A stretch of DNA of 12,028 nt from Oscillospiraceae bacterium UBA4632 (lineage in GTDB: Bacteria; Bacillota; Clostridia; Oscillospirales; Oscillospiraceae), in the NCBI GenBank assembly GCA_002405995.1, contig DHMW01000061.1, positions 7,392 to 19,419 of the forward strand, given 5' to 3'. Of the stretch, positions 6,619 to 12,028 are shown piece after piece. Position 1 is the stretch's first letter. Every line of letters begins with the position of its first letter. Under the pieces are notes generated by a model. It was given only the letters and a program-made list of their open reading frames with translations. It was not told the DNA's origin and made no database searches. The position numbers and the translations under genes were made by a program.

Positions 6619-6677
6619 ATCTGCCGGGGCTGCGCTTCTGCGCAGCAGCGCCCGCGCCCTGCGGCAGGGGCGGGTTC
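6579..6677 (-). ncRNA. candidate small RNA, about 100 nt
   Basis: A minus-strand promoter (6684-6713) points toward the intrinsic terminator at 6579-6618 with no reading frame of note in between. A transcript from about 6677 to the U-run at 6584-6579 would be about 99 nt. The body folds as a compound hairpin: CTGCCG (6621-6626) pairs with CGGCAG (6662-6667), GGG (6627-6629) with CCC (6651-6653), and CTGCGC (6630-6635) with GCGCAG (6640-6645) around a 4-nt loop. A purine-rich single-stranded stretch precedes the terminator stem. I recognise no known RNA family; SRP RNA and 6S RNA do not fit. The call is inferred from promoter, structure and terminator together. Confidence 0.4.
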
Positions 6678-6683
6678 AGGCTA

Positions 6684-6713
6684 ATCATAGCACAGCGCCC
6701 CCGCGCGATGCAA
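6684..6713 (-). promoter_or_regulatory. extended -10 sigma-A promoter with no downstream ORF
   Basis: Read on the minus strand: -35 TTGCAT (6713-6708), an 18-nt spacer ending in TGC, then -10 TATGAT (6689-6684). The TG one base upstream of the -10 is the extended -10 element. The initiation site would be near 6677. It faces away from the glutamine synthetase gene and toward the operon terminator, so its product would be a short RNA. Confidence 0.5.
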
Positions 6714-6797
6714 GAAAAAGTTGACGGTCTTTCATGATTTCGTTACCGCGCACAGTTTACCGTGCTAAAGCAGGGCAAATGTTGGAAAAACAATGTC

Positions 6798-6827
6798 TTG
6801 ACGCGCAAAGGGTGCAGGAAGTAATAT
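6798..6827 (+). promoter_or_regulatory. sigma-A promoter of the glutamine synthetase gene
   Basis: TTGACG (6798-6803) is followed after 18 nt by TAATAT (6822-6827). The start point falls near 6834, which leaves a leader of about 29 nt containing AGGAGGT at 6849-6855, 7 nt before the ATG. The leader is too short for a riboswitch or attenuator, so control, if any, should act at the promoter. Confidence 0.75.
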
Positions 6828-6862
6828 AGTTCATGTATTTTTTCTAACAGGAGGTTTGAAGC

Positions 6863-8962
6863 ATGAGTGAAGCAACGCGTATCCCCGAGCTGTTCGGCTC
6901 GCTGGTATTCAATGAGAGTGCGATGGAGCAGTATGTGCCGCAAAGCGCGATGGAGATCTGGCGACAGTGCCTCAAGAGCCGTCAGCCGCTGCCGCTTTCC
7001 GCCGCCAACGATATTGCCGACGCGATGAAGACCTGGGCGCTCGAGCGCGGCGCCACGCACTTCACCCACTGGTTCCAGCCGCTCAGCGGCGTCACCGCCG
7101 AAAAGCACGACAGCTTTATCAAGGACATCGGCGGCGGCCGCGTCATCATGGACTTCTCCGGCAAGGAGTTGGTCTGCGGCGAGCCGGATGCCTCGAGCTT
7201 CCCCAACGGTGGCCTGCGCGCCACGTTTGAAGCGCGCGGCTACAGCGCCTGGGACCCCACCGCCTTCGCCTTCATCAAGGACGGCAGCCTCTGCATCCCC
7301 ACGGTTTTCTGCTCCTACAGCGGCGACGCGCTGGATAAAAAGACCCCGCTGCTGCGCTCGATGGAGGCCGTCAGCCGCGAGGCGTCGCGCGTGCTGCACC
7401 TGTTCGGGCAGGGCGATGTGCAGAAGGTCACGCCGCAGGTCGGCGCAGAGCAGGAGTATTTTCTTATCGACCGCGAGCTGTTCTTAAAGCGCATGGATCT
7501 GCGCCTTTGCGGGCGCGCCCTCTTCGGCGCAAAGCCGCCCAAGGGGCAGGAGCTGGACGATCATTACTTCGGCGCATTCCGCCCGCGGGTCGCCGCCTAT
7601 ATGAAGGATCTGGATGAGGAGCTGTGGAAGCTCGGCGTGCTGTCCAAGACGAAGCACAACGAGGTCGCCCCCGCCCAGCACGAGATGGCGCCCATCTATA
7701 CCGACGCCAACACCGCCAGCGACCAGAACCAGCTCGTCATGGAAACGATGAAGAAGGTGGCGGAAAAGCACGGACTCGTCTGCCTGCTGCACGAAAAGCC
7801 CTTTGCCGGCGTGAACGGCTCGGGCAAGCATGTCAACTGGTCGCTCTCGACCGACACGGGCGAAAATCTCTTTTCCCCCGGCAAGACGCCCAGCCAGAAC
7901 GCCGTGTTCCTGCTCTTCCTTGCCGCCTTCGTCAAGGGCGTGGACGAATATCAGGAGCTGCTGCGCTGCTCGGTCGCCTTCGCGGGCAACGACCACCGTC
8001 TCGGCGCGCAGGAGGCGCCGCCGGCGATCATCTCCATCTTCCTCGGCACGGAGCTTGAGCATATCATTGACGCCATCATCGGTGAAAACGACTATACCGA
8101 CGCCGAGCGCAAGTCGCTGCGCATCGGCGTGGACGTTCTCCCCTCCATCCCGCAGGACACCACCGACCGCAACCGCACCTCGCCCGTTGCCTTCACGGGC
8201 AACAAGTTTGAATTCCGCATGCCCGGCTCCAGCCAGTCCATCGCCGGGCCCGCCACGGTGCTCAACGCCATCATGGCGGATGAGCTGCGCGAATTCTACG
8301 AGGTGCTCAAGGATGCGCCGGACTTCACCGCTGCACTGCACGATCTGGTGCGCGGCACCTTCCTGCGCCACCGCCGCATCATCTTCAACGGCAACGGCTA
8401 CGAGGCAGCCTGGGTGAAGGAGGCGGAAAAGCGCGGGCTCGCCAACCTGCGCAACACCGCCGAGGCGCTTCCCGCCTACATCCTGCCCAAGAACATCGAG
8501 ATGCTCACGCGCGAGGGCGTTTACACGAAGGAGGAGATCCTCTCCCGCCACGAGGTCCATATCGAGAAATACTGCAAGGTCGTCCGCATCGAGGCGGCGA
8601 CGCTCGTGGATATGGTCCAGCACGGCATCCTGAACGCCGTATCGGAGTACGAGGCCGCGCTCTGCGCCACCATCAGCGCCAAGCGCGCCGCCGCGCCGGA
8701 GCTGACCTGCCACGTGGAATCGTCGCTGGTGAACGCCATCGGCTCGCTCAACGAGCAGCTGCTGGAGGCGACCATCGCGCTCAAGACCGCGCTTGAGACC
8801 GTGTCTGACGGCGAAGCGCCGGAGAAGCTGCTGCATTACTATCACGACGAGGTCGAGCAGCGCACCGCCGCCGTCAGCCGCATCATCGACAAGCTCGAGG
8901 TCCTGACTGCGTCGAAGTACTGGCCGTATCCGACGTTCTGCGAGCTTTTATTCTCCGTATAA
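6863..8962 (+). CDS. glnN: glutamine synthetase type III
   Basis: This 699-residue cytoplasmic enzyme makes glutamine from glutamate, ammonia and ATP. Its length is that of the type III class (about 700) and far exceeds type I (about 450). Active-site blocks are in order: GAEQEY (194-199), NEVAPAQHE (266-274), NGSGKHVNWS (318-327), FAGNDHRLGAQEAPPA (373-388), TDRNRTSPVAFTGNKFEFRM (434-453) and PGSSQS (454-459). The N-terminal IPELFGSLVFNESAM is typical of type III. The Tyr-adenylylation loop of type I enzymes is not evident, as expected. A good ribosome binding site (6849-6855) and promoter precede it and a terminator follows the stop, so it appears monocistronic. The next two genes both consume its product. 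No frameshift or missing motif is seen. Confidence 0.97.
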   Translation: MSEATRIPELFGSLVFNESAMEQYVPQSAMEIWRQCLKSRQPLPLSAANDIADAMKTWALERGATHFTHWFQPLSGVTAEKHDSFIKDIGGGRVIMDFSGKELVCGEPDASSFPNGGLRATFEARGYSAWDPTAFAFIKDGSLCIPTVFCSYSGDALDKKTPLLRSMEAVSREASRVLHLFGQGDVQKVTPQVGAEQEYFLIDRELFLKRMDLRLCGRALFGAKPPKGQELDDHYFGAFRPRVAAYMKDLDEELWKLGVLSKTKHNEVAPAQHEMAPIYTDANTASDQNQLVMETMKKVAEKHGLVCLLHEKPFAGVNGSGKHVNWSLSTDTGENLFSPGKTPSQNAVFLLFLAAFVKGVDEYQELLRCSVAFAGNDHRLGAQEAPPAIISIFLGTELEHIIDAIIGENDYTDAERKSLRIGVDVLPSIPQDTTDRNRTSPVAFTGNKFEFRMPGSSQSIAGPATVLNAIMADELREFYEVLKDAPDFTAALHDLVRGTFLRHRRIIFNGNGYEAAWVKEAEKRGLANLRNTAEALPAYILPKNIEMLTREGVYTKEEILSRHEVHIEKYCKVVRIEAATLVDMVQHGILNAVSEYEAALCATISAKRAAAPELTCHVESSLVNAIGSLNEQLLEATIALKTALETVSDGEAPEKLLHYYHDEVEQRTAAVSRIIDKLEVLTASKYWPYPTFCELLFSV

Positions 8963-8965
8963 TTC

Positions 8966-8995
8966 AAAAAGGACGCTCCTTCGAGCGTCCTTTTT
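8966..8995 (+). terminator. intrinsic terminator of the glutamine synthetase gene
   Basis: A perfect 8-bp stem (GGACGCTC 8971-8978, GAGCGTCC 8983-8990) with loop CTTC is flanked by AAAAA (8966-8970) and TTTTT (8991-8995). It starts 4 nt after the stop at 8960-8962. The symmetric A and T tracts would let it work in both directions. Confidence 0.92.
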
Positions 8996-9003
8996 GAGTG
9001 GGT

Positions 9004-9108
9004 CCGCGCTCCGTGCGCGGCGTAAAACTCTGCGGCGCCTGCCCTGTTTGCCGCCCTGGGACGGCAAACGCGGCATGGATCTGTTTGTGAGCAGTTCCAT
9101 TTTTCTTT
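9004..9108 (+). promoter_or_regulatory. hairpin-rich pyrG leader with possible attenuator
   Basis: Three inverted repeats lie in a row: CCGCGC/GCGCGG (9004-9009, 9015-9020), GTTTGCCG/CGGCAAAC (9046-9053, 9062-9069) and ATGGATCTG/CAGTTCCAT (9075-9083, 9092-9100, one central mismatch). The third runs into TTTTTCTTT (9100-9108), so it looks like a weak intrinsic terminator, ending 4 nt before the pyrG ribosome binding site (9113-9120). CAAAC (9065-9069) can pair with GTTTG either upstream (9046-9050) or downstream (9083-9087), so exclusive folds are possible. I could not find a convincing promoter in 8996-9100. Function is inferred. Confidence 0.4.
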
Positions 9109-9129
9109 AACTGGGGAGGAAGAAAATTT

Positions 9130-10728
<1,599 letters not shown>

Positions 10729-10754
10729 CCGCGCGGATTTGTTTACAATAGTGC

Positions 10755-10783
10755 TGGAAATACCGCGTGAGCTATGGTAGAAT
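10755..10783 (+). promoter_or_regulatory. probable sigma-A promoter of guaA
   Basis: TGGAAA (10755-10760), a 17-nt spacer and TAGAAT (10778-10783) form a reasonable promoter just after the pyrG terminator. The start point near 10790 leaves a leader of about 50 nt. A second -10-like hexamer TATACT (10792-10797) has no matching -35. The leader is too short and unstructured for a purine riboswitch. AGGAGA at 10827-10832 is 9 nt before the ATG. Confidence 0.55.
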
Positions 10784-10841
10784 CAAGCTGTTATACTGCG
10801 CGGGTGCGCTGAGTTTACGATACGGCAGGAGAATTTTGCTT

Positions 10842-12028
10842 ATGAACCACCAAACCATTATTGTCCTCGACTTCGGCGGGCAGTACAACCAGCTCATCGC
10901 ACGCCGCGTGCGCGAATGCGGCGTCTACTGCGAGGTAAAGCCCTGCACCACGCCGCTTGCGGACCTTCTTGCGATGAAGCCGATCGGCTTCATCTTCACC
11001 GGCGGCCCGAACAGCGTGTATCTCGAGGATGCGCCGCACGTTGATCCCGCGCTCTTTGACGCGGGCGTGCCCGTGCTCGGCATCTGCTACGGCTGCCAGC
11101 TCATCGCCCACCACCTCGGCGGCAAGGTCGTGGCGGCGAATGACGCGACCGCGCGCGAATACGGCAAGACTGAGACCTTCTTCGATACGTCCTGCAAGCT
11201 CTTCAAGGGTCTGCCCGAAAAGAGCGTGACGTGGATGAGCCACGGCGACTATATGGAGGTCGTGCCCGAAGGCTTCTCCCTCGTCGCGCACTCCGCCGCC
11301 TGCCCGAACGTCGCCATCTGCGACGAGAAGCGCGGCTTCTACGGCGTGCAGTACCACCCCGAGGTCAACCACACCGAGTTCGGCACCGCGATGATCCGCA
11401 ACTTCCTCTACGAGGTCTGCGGCGCGGCGGGTGACTGGACGATGGGCGACTATAAAAACACCGCCATCGCCGCCGCGCGCGAAAAGGTCGGCTCCGGCCG
11501 CGTGCTGCTGGCGCTCTCCGGCGGCGTGGACTCGTCCGTCGTGGCAGCGCTGCTGGCCGAGGCCGTCGGTCCCCAGCTCACCTGCGTCTTTGTCGATCAC
11601 GGTCTCATGCGCCTCAACGAGGGCGATGAGGTCGAGGCGGCGTTCAAAAAGTGGGACATCAACTTCGTCCGCGTGAACGCAGAGAGCCGCTTTCTCTCGA
11701 AGCTCGCGGGCATCTCCGATCCCGAGCGCAAGCGCAAGATCATCGGCGAAGAGTTCATCCGCGTGTTTGAAGAGGAATCGAAGAAGATCGGCGCGGTCGA
11801 TTTCCTCGCCCAGGGCACGATCTATCCCGACGTCATCGAATCCGGTCTCGGCAATGCCGCAGTCATCAAAAGCCACCACAATGTCGGTGGGCTTCCCGAC
11901 TATGTGGACTTCAAGGAGATCATCGAGCCGCTGCGCCTGCTCTTTAAGGATGAAGTCCGTCAGCTCGGCCGCGAGCTGGGGCTTCCCGAATACCTCGTCT
12001 CCCGCCAGCCGTTCCCCGGCCCGGGCCT
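10842..12028 (+). CDS. guaA: GMP synthase (glutamine-hydrolysing), 3' end missing
   Basis: The frame is open from the ATG at 10842 to the window edge, giving 395 residues of a protein usually about 510-520 long. It converts XMP to GMP with ATP and glutamine-derived ammonia. The N-terminal class I amidotransferase domain (about 5-190) has VLDFGGQYNQLIARRVRE (8-25), the nucleophile Cys82 in GICYG, MSHGD (132-136) and His172/Glu174 in YHPEV. The ATP-pyrophosphatase domain (about 200-385) begins with the PP-loop LSGGVDSSV (225-233), followed by FVDHGLMR and QGTIYPDVIESG (324-335). The start of the C-terminal dimerisation domain (RQPFPGPG) is where the sequence ends. The start is supported by AGGAGA 9 nt upstream. 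All visible catalytic residues are present. It follows pyrG after a terminator and has its own probable promoter. Confidence 0.97.
   Translation, partial: MNHQTIIVLDFGGQYNQLIARRVRECGVYCEVKPCTTPLADLLAMKPIGFIFTGGPNSVYLEDAPHVDPALFDAGVPVLGICYGCQLIAHHLGGKVVAANDATAREYGKTETFFDTSCKLFKGLPEKSVTWMSHGDYMEVVPEGFSLVAHSAACPNVAICDEKRGFYGVQYHPEVNHTEFGTAMIRNFLYEVCGAAGDWTMGDYKNTAIAAAREKVGSGRVLLALSGGVDSSVVAALLAEAVGPQLTCVFVDHGLMRLNEGDEVEAAFKKWDINFVRVNAESRFLSKLAGISDPERKRKIIGEEFIRVFEEESKKIGAVDFLAQGTIYPDVIESGLGNAAVIKSHHNVGGLPDYVDFKEIIEPLRLLFKDEVRQLGRELGLPEYLVSRQPFPGPG

Noticed and set aside
6579..6677. Signal recognition particle RNA or 6S RNA
   Set aside because: GGAAG in the terminator stem recalls the SRP RNA apical motif, but the rest of the conserved tetraloop region is absent. 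The 6S central bulge layout and length are absent as well.
7484..8845. Long minus-strand open frame inside the glutamine synthetase gene
   Set aside because: The plus strand carries every active-site block of type III glutamine synthetase. The antisense frame is low in structure-forming patterns and shows no family.
9004..9129. Bacillus-type reiterative-G attenuation of pyrG
   Set aside because: I could not find the GGG-starting transcript or the complementary C/U-rich terminator arm, so only a generic attenuator is proposed.
10784..10841. Purine riboswitch upstream of guaA
   Set aside because: The leader is only about 50 nt and lacks the three-way junction pattern and conserved core bases.
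10815..11879. Minus-strand open frame inside guaA
   Set aside because: Antisense shadow; the plus frame holds the amidotransferase and PP-loop motifs of GMP synthase.

Overview
The window reads as a GC-rich chromosomal segment of a Firmicute, most likely a gut-type Oscillospiraceae/Ruminococcaceae-like clostridium. The reasons are strong AGGAGG-type ribosome binding sites, LAAC lipoboxes, a type III glutamine synthetase, a DHHW/MBOAT surface pair, a clostridial sigma factor/membrane partner pair, and many intrinsic terminators with T-tracts. This placement is inferred from gene content; no 16S or other marker is present. Nine of the eleven coding regions look complete; the first and last are cut by the window edges. 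I saw no IS element, phage gene, CRISPR array, tRNA or rRNA.

Left part (1-3430). A partial tRNA1(Val) adenine-N6-methyltransferase ends at 567 and converges, across a shared bidirectional terminator, on a minus-strand gene for a secreted serpin lipoprotein (651-2135). The serpin gene is divergent from a sigma-70/ECF-like sigma factor (2350-2916). The sigma gene overlaps by 11 nt a gene for a single-pass membrane protein with the layout of an anti-sigma factor (2906-3430). The most striking detail is in the divergent spacer: the serpin gene is preceded on the minus strand by GGAACTT-N15-GTCTAA, an exact match to the classical RpoE-type ECF promoter. The simplest model is a self-contained unit in which an envelope signal releases the sigma factor from its membrane partner and the sigma factor switches on a surface protease inhibitor. 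The predicted P1 residue of the serpin is Ala, suggesting an elastase-like target.

Middle part (3491-6574). A small lipoprotein, an AlgI-like MBOAT O-acyltransferase and a DHHW/AlgX-like SGNH-fold protein follow on the plus strand with gaps of 3 and 12 nt. They look like an extracellular polymer O-acetylation operon. No terminator separates them from the sigma operon, so co-transcription is possible. A very strong terminator closes the operon. On the minus strand, an extended -10 promoter at 6684-6713 points at that same terminator about 100 nt away, which outlines a candidate small RNA.

Right part (6863-12028). Type III glutamine synthetase, CTP synthase and GMP synthase (partial) lie in a row. 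The first makes glutamine; the other two spend it through class I glutamine amidotransferase domains in pyrimidine and purine nucleotide synthesis. Each is separated by its own terminator. The glutamine synthetase and GMP synthase genes have recognisable promoters. The pyrG leader is hairpin-rich and ends in a weak terminator-like element just before its ribosome binding site. The pyrG terminator hairpin contains the stop codon of the gene.

No gene-free stretch exceeds 300 bases; the longest (6575-6862) is fully described in the terminator, small-RNA and promoter entries.
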